Below are positions 1-11,343 of a DNA stretch of 64,000 bases, in pieces. Each line of letters begins with the position of its first letter. Positions within the stretch are counted from its first letter, which is position 1. Location: assembly GCA_025403435.1 (NCBI GenBank), contig CM046333.1, positions 30,649,521 to 30,713,520 of the forward strand. The letters are read 5' to 3'. The position numbers and the translations under genes are program-made. The DNA comes from Artocarpus heterophyllus. Its lineage: Eukaryota; Streptophyta; Magnoliopsida; Rosales; Moraceae. The notes under the pieces were generated by a model, which saw only the letters and a list, made by a program, of their open reading frames with translations, was not told the DNA's origin and made no database searches.

Positions 1-308
1 TTTACATTCTGTATTTATTAAACAAGGCATGTAAGACTTAACTTTATTTGTACTTGGACTGTAATTGTATTTGTGATATTGTCAGATCCATGTGTGTGCA
101 CAAGTTGTGGGTTGTGGAACCCATATTCGCGGTTTTTATTCAATTATTGTTATTTGTTTAATGATTTTAAATTCTTTTATCAAATGTGGTGGAAAAATCT
201 CTTTATTTCTTGCTTAATTGGATTTTTAAACCCTTAATTTCAATTAAATTCTCTTTTAATTAATCTAAATATTCCGCCACGTCACCTCCCGTACTCCGGG
301 GCGTGACA
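1..308. repeat. Possible Ty3/gypsy LTR tail, cut by window edge
   Basis: The stretch is AT-rich and non-coding and ends in a short GC-rich segment (CTCCCGTACTCCGGGGCGTGACA near 286-308, read here only as a landmark) resembling the 3' ends of plant Ty3/gypsy LTRs of the Tekay/Del kind. No LTR partner was found in the window. A gypsy pol fragment lies 300 bases away, but on the minus strand and heavily decayed, so linkage between the two is not shown. Confidence 0.3.
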
Positions 309-604
309 CATCATGTCTTCACCATTGCTAGATTCCATCATCAAATCAATAGCGACGAATTTTTTTTATCTCTCTTGGCATGGTGCATGTGATGTTGAAC
401 ATTAAAAGTTGAAGTATTCACCAAGCAAAACGGCCTAAGAAAGCAGCTAGTTTAAGGAGATATTGAAGACGATTAGCTTTCACCATGACATGAAGCTAGT
501 GTGCCAAGATATAGTGCTGAAGCCTCTAGGATGCAAAAATGAAAGCTAAACACTATTTGTTAATTTAAGAATACTACAACTCTAGACCATTAACCTATCA
601 AAGA
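309..604. other. Unassigned interval
   Basis: No coding region longer than a few codons and no clear repeat structure is visible. A short direct repeat, ATTAACCTATCA, occurs twice near 588-617. It may be spacer of the adjacent gypsy fragment. Confidence 0.4.
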
Positions 605-1890
605 CCATTAACCTATCATATTACATAGTAGATCAGTTGCTTTGTTCCTCTGGGATCATTTTGAGTTAGAAGTGCACCAATAGTGTTCTTGATAGTTGTG
701 ATGTAGACTTTAGTGATTTGCTTGGCTCCAAGGGCTTCATTGTCAAGAGGTGTACTACCATTTGCTTGATCTTCTCCAAAGGTGTTTGATACTGCTCTAT
801 TTACATGAACTTGGCTCCTTTTTTGAGGAAAGAAGTGAATGAGGAAGAAAAATTGGCCTCTCTAGGCATAAACCTTTGGATATATGAGAACTTACTTGAT
901 AGTCCTTTTAACTCTTTTGGAGTTAATGGAGGGTTGATGCAGGACTCTTTTAGATTTGGAGGGATCAACAGATATTCCTTGTTGGTGGACTACAAAACTC
1001 AAGAACTTCCCATAGGAGACATCAAAGGAACATTTATTCATATTCATCTTCAAGTTGTATTTTTTTGCATCGATCAAATGCCTTGGATTGAACATCAAAG
1101 TGATCCTTATTAGAGCAGAACTTGACAACCAAATTATCATAGTCCTCAACTTCTTTGTCCATCATATCATGGAAGATGATGGTGACAGCTTTTTGATAGG
1201 TTGCTTTGGTATTCTTTAATCTGAAAGGCATCATGTAATAAAAGAAGCTACCAAAGGGAGTTTGGAATATCATCTTCTCAACATCTTTGGGAGATATTTT
1301 GATTTGATTGTAGCTATTAAAACCATCCATAAATGAAAGCATTCCATGGCCGATAGTTAAGTTAATGAGCACATCAATGTCTGACAATGAAAACTTATCT
1401 TTTGTACAAGTTTTGTTGAGACGTCTACACAAACGTGAAATTGTCATTTTTTTTCTTCACAAGTATGATGTTAGCCAACCACGTAGGACGCTTTATGGGC
1501 TTGATGAAACAAGTCCCAATGAACTTTTTTGCCTTGAACTTGATTTGAGCTTCTACGTCCTAATGGAAAGTACATCAAGCTTGCTTAACCGGTGTTGTTC
1601 CAAGCTAGATGTTAAGGGCATGATAGACTAGTCCGGTATCTAGGCCAAGCAGATCTTCATAGCTCTAGGAAAACACATCGATGCACTTTTGAAGAAGCTC
1701 AATGAGTGAGATTTTCTAGGAGAAAGTTGGGAGCTAATAGATACCTTCCTATGGACAAGTGGATCATTGCTGAGGATGTTGACTTCTTCCAAGTCTTCTA
1801 ATAAAACCTTAGAGCGATCTTGCTTGTGTTTCGGAGCTGGTTGTGGTTCGACTACTTCTTTGCTACCCTTAGGAGAGACCATCTTAGAGG
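605..1890 (-). pseudogene. Ty3/gypsy pol fragment (reverse transcriptase to RNase H start)
   Basis: Read on the minus strand from 1890 down, fragments in shifting frames match a gypsy polyprotein in order. First comes a linker with EDLEEVNI (about 1780-1800). Then comes reverse transcriptase with GHGMLSFMDGFNSYNQIKI and PFRLKNTKATYQ (about 1200-1360), where the family has GHxMLSFMDG(F/Y)SGYNQI and PFGLKNAGATYQ. It continues with KCSFDVSYGKFLSFVV and DPSKSK (about 930-1050), and then an RNase H entry with ITTIKNTIGALLTQNDP (about 630-700). The catalytic YVDD is replaced by YDN. Several frameshifts and stops show an old copy. The pattern fits the Tat/Athila-type gypsy lineages. No LTRs can be assigned to it. 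Confidence 0.8.
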
Positions 1891-3217
1891 AGATTTTGGA
1901 GTAGGCACAAGAATCATGCTTTTTTCTTTCCTCAAGGCCCTCCCACTTCGATTAACAAGGGCTCAACATTGTCATAAACAGTACACTACCTTTTTCTAAC
2001 AATTACTGTAGGAAACATACTCTATACAAGGGTTAGATCTACGGTCAGAATTTAGCCGGGAGCAAATTCATAGGGTGGGTTTTTAAGCATGTTTTTTTTT
2101 CTTGCCAAAAATGATATGGCTTAAGGATAAAAATTCATGATTTATGCTGACCAAACCTTCTTTTCCAGGTTTCTAGCTCTGAGGTTAGATTATGTCAAGT
2201 TGACTAGGTTGAGTAGGTTGACCAAATCTTGCTATCTCTCGGGCACTTATAAGTGTTAGTTCATTTCGAAGAGCACTATCTTGCCACATTTGGCTAAAGA
2301 AAGATTGGAATCCGATATGGTCCATTGAGTTGCCGGAGATACTTGGAGGTGTGTCAAACATGCTCTGGGGGACAACTTCTGATACAAAATCTGATAAGAT
2401 TTTTTTGGGGGCAGGGGGGTTGGCATTTTTGGGAATTTTCTTGGGGTTTTTGTTACCAATTTATAGGCTTTTGGGCCTGGTTTTTCTTATAGCTAACTTC
2501 TTAAGAATAGAATATGGGTGTTTTGGGTTGATTTCTCTGTCACTTGTCTATTTTAGACCCAAATAATTTAAACCTCAAAGTGGGATTAACATCGGATTAG
2601 GCTAAAATAAACAAGATTGTTTGCTTACTTATAGTCCACCAATCCATGACCCACCTGAATTTCTTGAGTATGCTTTGGGTCCACGTATCAAGCCCATTCA
2701 TATTGAAAAACAAGAATCTAAACTTAGGCTTCTGAAAGAGCATGATACATGAATGACCATCGACAATAATATATATAATATTCTAAAATAAAGGTGTGTG
2801 TGTATATATGTAGATATATATATAGGAGAGGAGGAAGGCAAAGGGTTACAACCCCTGTCCCAACTTTGGAATAAAATGAGAACTCATACCCACCCTTCTC
2901 TGCCCCTATTTACTAACCCCCTATTAGGAGAGGGTACTCGTGGGTAAAAATCTCATCCTTACTACCACCACCAGCTTGAAGATAAAACAGAGGTTATTTA
3001 GGAGAAAATGGAAACAACTGTACCATATATTCCATCTATTTACATAAATTAATAATTTTGCCACGTATAGTTTGGTATGATCAGTGACCTACAATTGTTA
3101 GTTTGGCAAAATAATGATTCATGGTCAGCAGGTTCTTTTTAATCTAAACGTCAAAAAAAAAAAAAAAAAAACTAGAAACTTGTACTGAAAACCACGTATG
3201 GAAATTATTCATCATGC
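1891..3217. other. Unassigned AT-rich interval downstream of the host gene
   Basis: No supported gene. It holds a T-run near 2092, a G-rich run near 2409-2417, a TA/TG microsatellite at about 2767-2824 and an A-run at about 3152-3170. The expected last coding exon of the RFC3-like gene (see 3218-8635) was searched for here on the minus strand and not found. The polyadenylation region of that gene should lie here. Confidence 0.4.
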
Positions 3218-6200
3218 TCAGAGTACATGGATCTTACCTTCAATCCTCATGAACTTCTGAACCTTATTGTTTCTTTGTGCCATCGCCTTGTCACTTTCGT
3301 ACATGCTTTGATCCTCTTTTCTCTGAGTACATATCAATGTGCAGAAAAAAAAAAAAAAAAGAAGAAGAAGAAGAACATACACTAAATAAGAATGGTGGAA
3401 TCTCATGCATGCATTTGGTTGCGTATCAAGAAGTGAGAGAGGGGGGGGGTGTGGGGTTGGTGGGGGGGGTGGGGTGGGGGTTGGGTATGGTTGTGGGTGT
3501 TGGGGACAAAAGAAAAAATGGAAAAAGAAACTGCACAAGTCTCCAAATCCTGAAATCTTACACTGTATTCCACGTAGAGATTGTGAACTCGGCGCTTTAA
3601 GAGATGGTGCAAATGCTTCTTTAGTTCCTCTACCAATGACTGCACACGTAGTTCAAGCGTATAGAATTTTTTTTTATACGATACGTACATATATCCACAC
3701 GCAAGGATTCATCGCAGGGACGGAGTCAAAATTTGAGTTAAATCAAAATGCTAAGGGAAATTAGTATAGTAAATTGTTAAACTCATATCATATTCTCTTT
3801 TTTACTATTGTCTTTATTTGTTTTGCTTTCCAATATATATATATATTGTTTCTTCCTTCAATAAATGACCTTAAAGTATCACAGGTTGATTTTCGTTTAT
3901 TTTGATCAAATATTTAGTTTTAAATTAATAAAAAGAAAAAAAAAAAGAGGAAAGGATAACTTACAACGAAAAGTTTTTTAAAAAAAGAATGGTGTTAATA
4001 AAATTTTATACATTCCACATAATGCTTGAATTAAAGTCTTTTAGTAGAAAATGTGAAAAAAAAAATGAGATAAAGTTACAATTTAAAAAAAAAAAAACTA
4101 AGTATTTGGTTTACTGGTCTGAACCAGAAAAGTTTTAGTTCGGATTGGTTTGGTTATTGTGTTTCCTCTTACATAATTTAAACTGCTATAGTGTCTCTAG
4201 TTCAAACTGTTCTAAGCAGACTCATCTCTAAATACATAGTGTGTACAATATATACACATTTATATTGCTTACGCCCTGCAAATGATTACCATGTCTTTTT
4301 TACTTTGGCTACATAATTATGATTTAAGTTGCACACACCTGGAAAATGTAATCAGGAGATACATCGTGCTCTATGAGATTTTGAAGCTTTCCACGGATGA
4401 TATATAGTCTGCCATGAAAAAATGATTTAGATTTTTTTTTTTGGGCTCTTCATTTTGGAAGTATATATACTTGAATTTCATCTAGACTTGTATATATGTT
4501 AACGTCCTGTTGTAACTTTGTCTAGATAGAGTAGTATAAACTCTCAAGAGAATAACAAGGCAAAGCGCTACTTTTAATCTACCAAGCAAAAGCTTACAGT
4601 TTAGGGCTTTGCTCGTGAACCATACTCTTAGCAATATTTGCAATAACGTCTTCCCAACCAGTGAGAACTTGTTGGTCTTCTGCAAATGGATAACTGCGGA
4701 AGTTCATCAATATCCCAGAAAAGAATTAAATATTTATAAATACAACATACAAATTGACGTATTAAGAAAAATGTTGAGGTTGACACATTGGCAAGCAAAC
4801 ATTTTAAAGGAGTGAGTATTAATAAATTTTACTTACTGTTTTAACCAGGTAGCCTCAAATGAACGAATAGCTTGACGAAGGTTTTTCTTAGAAGTGTCAG
4901 TGATCTTTTCAGCCAATTGATGAGGTAATTCTATGCCTTCTTTTTCAGCTATAAACTTTAACACTTGAATAATCTGAGAAATTTTGTATGAAAAGAAGAG
5001 AATATTTAACTAAGGTAACTATAAGTAATGCATATAGTGTTAGAAATAAACAAAAATATATTAATGTGTTTAATTATATTTAACTCCCAACCTCTGTCCT
5101 TGAAGGGGGTAAAAGCTCAACAACAGTGCAAATATCTTTGATTGCTTGAAGCTTTGAGACATCGGCGCAGCAGAAGAAGATCTTACTACACACTCTATAC
5201 CTTTCCAATAGCCACTTTATGTATAGGATAGTGTCTGTTGATAGCTTGTCTAGTCCAATATTAAAGATTATTGCTGCATACATAGCCCATAAATGAACGT
5301 ATAACTTACATAGTTTAAAGGTTTCTATATCTTATGAAATTACTTTTAAGTTGCACGTGTTTATATAAATATTAAATTATTCAAAAATTAAACAATAGCT
5401 CAAAAACATTCATTCCCTCTATTCTTTTTAGGAATAAATTTTTTGTTTTCGAATATACATCAAATCCTATTTTAATCTTTGATATTTAAACAATCACAGA
5501 ATGAGTCCTGGATTTATAAAATTGTTCCAAATGAGTCACTAAGTCTATCTAACTATTTAAATTTTAATGAAAAGTACATGAGGACCATACGCGGCTTACC
5601 GGAGGTTAATATTTTGTAACTTTAATATTAAGGCATGTCCATTAAGAAGGAACTCGCGCCTTTCCATTGAGATTTTAACCAATGAGTCATTTAAGACAAC
5701 TTGATAAATCAAGAACTCATTCTGTGACATTTTAAATGTTAGGAACCAAAATAGAACTTGGACCCTCCATCTTATTCTTGGTTTATATTTTCTTCTCGGC
5801 AATTAAGTAGCTAACCAGATTTCTGCTTACTATGGAGATATTGTACCTCGGCAATTTTCAGATGGTTTGCACGGTGAAGGTGATCTGGTGGGTGTCTTCA
5901 AATCAGATGTTTCCTTGATGAGTTCAAAGATTACATGCTTCTCATGGCCTTTAAGGTCAGAAAGATTCACTTCTATAACTCGAGGAGATTCCTTCACAAG
6001 TATGCTTAATTCTTCTACTTCACCCTATGTTAATTAAAATTGTCAATGTTAATGGAAAGAAGAAATATAAAACGTAGTTTGTTCTCTAATTTTTTTCGTT
6101 GGCACTTCTGATACATATAAATGTCTTAGATATCTTAAAAATTAAATGCATATAAAACAGTGACAATATAATGAAACATTAGAGACCGAAAAATTTAAAA

Positions 6201-8635
6201 CACATGGAACGATGAAAAGGATAGTTTAAGCTAATGAACAAAATCACATAGACAAACTTTTAGTCGGTAGAAAAAAAAAAACAAAAGGTATGACTTTTCA
6301 ATAAATGCTTAAAATCATGATTTTAAAATAATTTAAATGCTTCAACATGGTTTTATATTTTTTTTAATGAGTAGTAAACATATTATAATGAAGTTTATAT
6401 TGTCCTAATAAAATTCTTATGCAAAATCAAGAGTATTTTCAAAAGTATTTTTATGAAATATATTATGTGATTTTGACTAGAAGTTTTTTTGGAAAGGCAA
6501 AGAACTCATCACATATCCACATATTTGGACTCAATAGAAGCAAAAACAACTTCTAAGAAGCCCTCCAAATAGGCCCATTGTAATTGAGTGCTTTAGAGAA
6601 TTGATGTTTTACCCTCACATCAAAAACCTTGGATTCCTCCCTAAACTGACAGAGACAGCTCACGTTCAAAGGCAACGAAAAAGAATTTCGTCAATATAAA
6701 AGCGAAACGAATTCAGAAATACATTGTCAGTGGTTAAGGAACTGCATGAACAAATATTTAATATGTCCTCCTTAATAAAAATTTGAAGGTATTGTTTGTA
6801 ATTTCATTTACTATATAATTAATACCCATGAGATACATGAAAAGGGATTCAGATCTTAAAAAAGTGTATAACTAACCACATCATGCCACATTATTTAATA
6901 AACTTAAAAGTGCATTTCAAACTTTTTAATTGACATAGAATAATGTGAAATTAGAACAACCTGGTTGGTTGATATTATTTAAGACAATTAATTTAGACAA
7001 ACAATTGGAATCCCAAAAAAAAAAGAAGAGAAAAACACAATATTCAAAATATAACAGTACTAATAGGATATATAGCATCTGTGTATGTTTTATACGTACC
7101 TCCACAGAATGAGGACCAAAAGCCTCTCGGAGCATAGCCCAGATCATTGTTCTCTTGCCGACTCCTGGGGGTCCTTGGAAAATGAAATGTCCACAGTCTC
7201 CTTTTCTCGCCTGTGTGTGTGTGTGCATGCAGCGTACCAAAAACCCACGTCAATCAAGTTCCAGGAATATCTTCTTATCAATAAATAAATAAAACTTGAG
7301 GCATATTTTGACATAGGGTTTCTACATGACAACGTTATAGTTTTTAAAAAGTAAAATGAAAGGTGGAATTTATGTTGTACTATTATTTTTACCAAAAAAA
7401 AAAAGAAAAAGATTTAATATTGTGATGTCAAAGAATCATTAAGCCATGATTTATGTTAGATTCAACAAGTTTTGGGAGTATATATCAAAGATTACATAGC
7501 CAGGGTATTAGTTACTAATGTTTCCAAGTCCCAAGACTTACACATACTGTTTGGTTTTAAACATGATTATCTTAGAATACTCTGACACACATATATGTAC
7601 ACACACCAAACTACTTGTATGCAGTTTAAAAAACGAATAATAAATTAGTACTCGTAATATGTATTTTCGTACCAGAGCTTGCAAATGAAGGGCTTTGCTT
7701 CGATTACATATGAAATCCTCCAAAGCTTTGGGCCTGTACTTATCTGCCCACAAAAACCCTCTCTCTCCATTCATAATCCTTTTTCCTTGATCGTCAATAA
7801 AAATATCCTTATGATCAACATGACCAACTTCTTCAAACGGCGATATTTTCGACTGATCAGGCAAATTAGGCACAGCTTCGTTATCATGAGCTGGTTCTCC
7901 TGATACAAGTTTACTCTCCCTCAATGGCTTCTTTTCACCATTAATACTGCGCTCCTTCATTTTCACCTTACTTTCTTTTGTAATCATGTCAGGTGCAATC
8001 AACTCTGACGTCGACGGCAACGGAAATGAGAAAGAAGAAGGAGCAGTATAAAGATGATTTGCAGTAGGCGTACTGCTCAATCCGGTGGATGTTTTCGCCT
8101 TTTGGTTATGAGGCCCATCATCATGGTCCTCAAGATGATTCTCTTCCTTCCTGTTGTTTCTGAAAGGAAAGCATCCTTGAATCTTGACAAGGACACTGGA
8201 AACGAACGAGGCATTGGTGGCAGTAGTAATAGTACTGGCTGGCGCTGTAATATAATGGCTCTCGGCTCGTTCTGAGAAGTTATAGGCATCTGAAGGGTTT
8301 GCATTTGCCAAAAGGCCTCTGTAATAAGGGCTGCATACCTTTTTGTGAAACAAGTCCTTTTCGTTATTCTCCTCATGAAGAGAAATTATCTGTAGAGTAC
8401 TCCTTCTGATGTCCTGAAAATCGGCCGGAATAGTACTGCTATTGTTGGTAGTCCTTCTCTTCCCGAGAATTTTCCTCCCCAAGAACCGAACAAAACACTC
8501 GGGTCGGTTTGTGACCAGAGGTACCAGTAATCTACTTTGGAGGCCCCCTCCGCGAGAGAGGCGGCCGAGATTGGAGAAATTGGGAGCGGAGGAGGATGAG
8601 GCAGATGAGGAACGAGGGATTGAGGGACTCGGCAT
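3218..8635 (-). CDS. Replication factor C subunit 3-like AAA+ protein (clamp-loader family), ten exons
   Basis: Exons in transcript order on the minus strand: 8635-7673, 7210-7100, 6645-6613, 6024-5847, 5273-5092, 4973-4837, 4693-4598, 4408-4339, 3639-3562 and 3322-3218. All introns are GT-AG and all phases join, giving about 650 residues. Exon 1 is a Ser-rich, probably disordered extension of about 290 residues, then the RFC box ADKYRP (about 297-302). Exon 2 holds the P-loop GPPGVGKR (334-341), where Arg replaces the usual Ser/Thr, as RFC3 has Lys there. Exon 4 has IEVNLSDLKGHEKHVI. Exon 5 has IIFNIGLDKLS at Walker B (the acidic Glu is missing) and CCADVSKLQAIKDIC, where clamp-loader subunits have the SRC arginine finger. 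Exons 6-10 match the RFC collar region (LPHQLAEKI, LRQAIRSFEATW, FMRIE). RFC subunits load the PCNA clamp in the nucleus; this paralogue probably cannot hydrolyse ATP normally. The C-terminus is uncertain: after FMRIE the frame reads through a GTAAGA donor to a stop at 3218. Confidence 0.88.
3428..3507 (+). repeat. G-rich tract in intron 9 of the RFC3-like gene
   Basis: Runs of three to nine G separated by T, TG or A occupy most of 80 bases on the plus strand, giving many ways to form a G-quadruplex. In the minus-strand transcript this is a C/U-rich tract lying about 110 bases upstream of the exon 10 acceptor. An A-rich (GAA)n stretch at 3345-3375 sits just downstream in the gene sense. Confidence 0.75.
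6613..6645 (-). other. 33-nt microexon (exon 3) of the RFC3-like gene
   Basis: It encodes FREESKVFDVR and is flanked by a CTGTCAG acceptor and a GTAAAA donor. Phase is 0 on both sides, so it could be skipped without a frameshift. Relatives of this family have a similar short segment (V-x-EE-x-K-x-F-x-L-K) between the P-loop helix and the EVNLS strand, which supports it as real coding sequence although it is too short to show up as a reading frame. Confidence 0.8.
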
Positions 8636-9228
8636 TGGATGTGGGGATCAGCAGTTGGATCTGCTGGTTGATATGGCAAAGATAGGCAATGTTGGAGAGG
8701 CCAATGAATGGGAGGATCATGAGGGCGGTGATCGCAATGAAATTCTTTGGAATTTGTTATTGAATTGCCAAAGCCGGCATTTGATGGTTGATTTCTTGTT
8801 TGTGGTCCTCTCTCCTCAATTCGTATGCAGTATTGTGCATGTACAATCTATGATCGTCATAAACTATGCTCCTCTAATTATATTATCACTGCTTGAAATT
8901 CATTGCGCTCGTTACCATCGATACAAAATAAATTATACACATGCATGTGTAAATATTTATCGGAGGCTTGGACTAGGTATAACTTGTTTGTTAAATTTTC
9001 CTTATATGTTGTGTCGTAGTTAATGGAAAATCTTATCTAATCAAATCACACAGCGTAGTGGAAAGAACCAAATTTGTTCATACTTCCTTATGTAGAAATA
9101 TATAATATGCAGGCTCTCTACTATATAATGGTGGCTAATTAATTAGCTAAAACATATAATATCGACGATATTTACAAAAATATTATTATACGCACTTATG
9201 TCATCAAAATGTGTGATAAAGACATGAA
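8636..9228. promoter_or_regulatory. 5' flank of the RFC3-like gene
   Basis: No other gene is visible. This is the presumed promoter and 5' leader of the minus-strand gene; no unambiguous TATA box or start site could be fixed. Open frames on the opposite strand at 8442-9023 are shadows of exon 1. It ends at the insertion site of copia element A, so the native upstream sequence continues at 37343. Confidence 0.45.
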
Positions 9229-9233
9229 CAAGA

Positions 9234-9703
9234 TGTTGGAATTAATCCCATATATGGGCTAATATATTAAATAAATATGTATTAAAGGCTATGAGATAAG
9301 GTTGCTCAATTAAAGTGATCAATTTGGGTTTTTGGGCTTTTAATGCATGATTAAGTGAGGGCCTTTTATGTGTAGAGGCTAAAATATAATTACTGATTTT
9401 ATTATGGGTTAAATTGGTAATTAAAGATATATGTTAGGGTTAAAGTTATATAAATGGGTTGCATGTGGTCCCCAAGTCAAGGCGTACGTTATTTTTTTAT
9501 CACCCATCTACAAAGAGGTTACAAAAGCATTCTTTAAAGGAGGACTTACATACTAGATTTGGAAGATCCTCAATCTATAGACTCAGGAATCACATTATAT
9601 TCATAGATTTAGGTTAGCTTCTGTATCTTATTAATTATCTCGATGATTTGACATGATTGATCCTGGTTGATGAGGGTTTTCATTACAATATTTTGTTCGA
9701 ACA
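9234..9703 (+). repeat. 5' LTR of copia element A
   Basis: About 470 bp, starting TGTTGGAATTAATCC and ending CGAACA. It is followed by TGTGTTATCTAGAGTC, a degenerate form of the initiator-Met tRNA primer site TGGTATCAGAGC. Its partner is the split 3' LTR at 25193-25325 plus 37004-37337. Confidence 0.85.
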
Positions 9704-9972
9704 TGTGTTATCTAGAGTCTCTTTATGTTAAATCATTAGGAATCAATAATTTTCGTAAAAATATTCTCAAATTTTATAATCTATAGTTCTTTAAAATAGT
9801 TGAATTTGAAAATAATTGTTTAGAATTTTGGTTGAATTATTCATGGAATACAGTGTTTATATGTATATTTATATATACACGCATATATATAAATTTGGTT
9901 CTTTTATATATATATGTGTGAATATATGTATATAGGTATATAAAGTCTTTTTGGTTTTCGGTTGAATTATTT

Positions 9973-10010
<38 letters not shown>

Positions 10011-11343
10011 TTCATATGAGTTTCGTTGATTCCGTTTATAAGAATTTTTTTGATGTTATGTTGTATACGGCAGTTTGTGCCAAAAAGAGAAAAGAAAAAA
10101 AAAGCTCAATAAAAGGTAGCCAGCAGTGCCCTTACTGCCACCGATGAAGGACTTTGGGCCGTGCCAGAAAGAGGGAGCTGCAGCCTCTAGCCACGATGAC
10201 ATCAAGAAAAGAAAAACAATGGCCAAATAAAGAAGAAAAAAAAAAGCTAGTGGGGCCGTTTGGTAGGCGGTTGGCCTTGCCATCGTCGATGTCAGACCCT
10301 TTAGGTGATAGCCACTTGGCACTGGTTGGAAAGGAGCCACAGCCACCTGGCTGTGGCAGGAAGCAAAGGTAGCCATCAAACTGCTCGTATATTAGTCTCC
10401 CAAAGGTCTTCGACCCCTAGGGTTTTCTAAGGTTTTGGGCTTTGGCCCAAAGCCAAAGGGATTAAGATTACACTGGCCCAATTTGTCCCACGACTAGATA
10501 AAAGCTAGGGGTTAAACCCCTAGGTGACCTATTAAAAAAAAAGGGAGATATCATGGGCAGGGCATGTGACACATAGAAGAAGAAAAGAGAGGGGGTTGGT
10601 CCAGCCCCGACCCAGTCAAGGTTGACTAGTTAAGTTGACTAGTTGACTTTGATTGGTTGACTTTGACCAAGTTGATTTTTTACCAATTTTTTTATTTTTT
10701 ATTTTAATTTTGGTCATTTTTGGTGCAATTTTAAATTCAAATATTGGTATTTTATATATATTTTAAGATGAATTTATTAAAGCAACATGTCATCAAAGTC
10801 GCTTCTCTTGTGGAAATTAATTTATTTTAGAATATAAACAGCTATGTCCGTGTAACTTATTAAATATTGATCGGCCTAAAGGAAGGCTAATATTTGACAG
10901 AAGTGCATGTACACTAGTGGTGATAAACATGTGATTATTATTTGGTTTTATATGTGAACAATAAATAGGCCCAAAGGAAGATTTATTGTTTGACATTTCT
11001 TATTATCAGTGCTTGATTACTACACCAAGATATCATTTACAAGTTAATATTTCTATCTAAAGACTAAATATTAATGGAGTGTCCAATGTCTTGAGATGGG
11101 TTTACTTTTATTTGCATTTTTTATTGTTATTTTAGATTCTTATGTGACCTTGTTTTTGTTGTTATATTGTTCTTTGATTCAGTTACTAGTTTTGCCTTAA
11201 ACATTACCGCCAACATTAATTCCAATCCTATCCTGAATGGTAGCTTTGCCTCAAACATTACCGCCAACATCAATTCCAATCCTATGCTGAATGGTAGCAA
11301 CTTCAAATCATGACAAAAGAACCTCCTTATAATTCTCAGAGTT
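9704..11343 (+). other. Untranslated leader of element A
   Basis: A non-coding stretch between LTR and gag. It contains an AT microsatellite at about 9975-10009, a GTTGACT/TTGACCAA-rich stretch around 10617-10680 and the tandem duplication at 11191-11298. Open frames at 10056-10379 are not recognisable proteins. Confidence 0.6.
11191..11298 (+). repeat. 54-bp tandem duplication
   Basis: Two consecutive copies of a unit starting TTTGCC and containing ACATTACCGCCAACAT and CCAATCCTAT. They differ at only a few bases, indicating a local duplication in the leader of element A. Confidence 0.85.

Noticed and set aside
3277..3764. Gly-rich and Pro-rich open frames around the G-rich tract
   Set aside because: They are translations of the low-complexity intron sequence on either strand, not proteins.
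8442..9023. Plus-strand open frame of 193 codons opposite exon 1 of the RFC3-like gene
   Set aside because: It overlaps the coding exon on the other strand and has no recognisable motif; exon 1 joins in phase to nine further exons.
10056..10379. Overlapping frames on both strands with hydrophobic stretches
   Set aside because: They lie in the leader of copia element A, have no recognised domain and carry A/T-run-derived residues.
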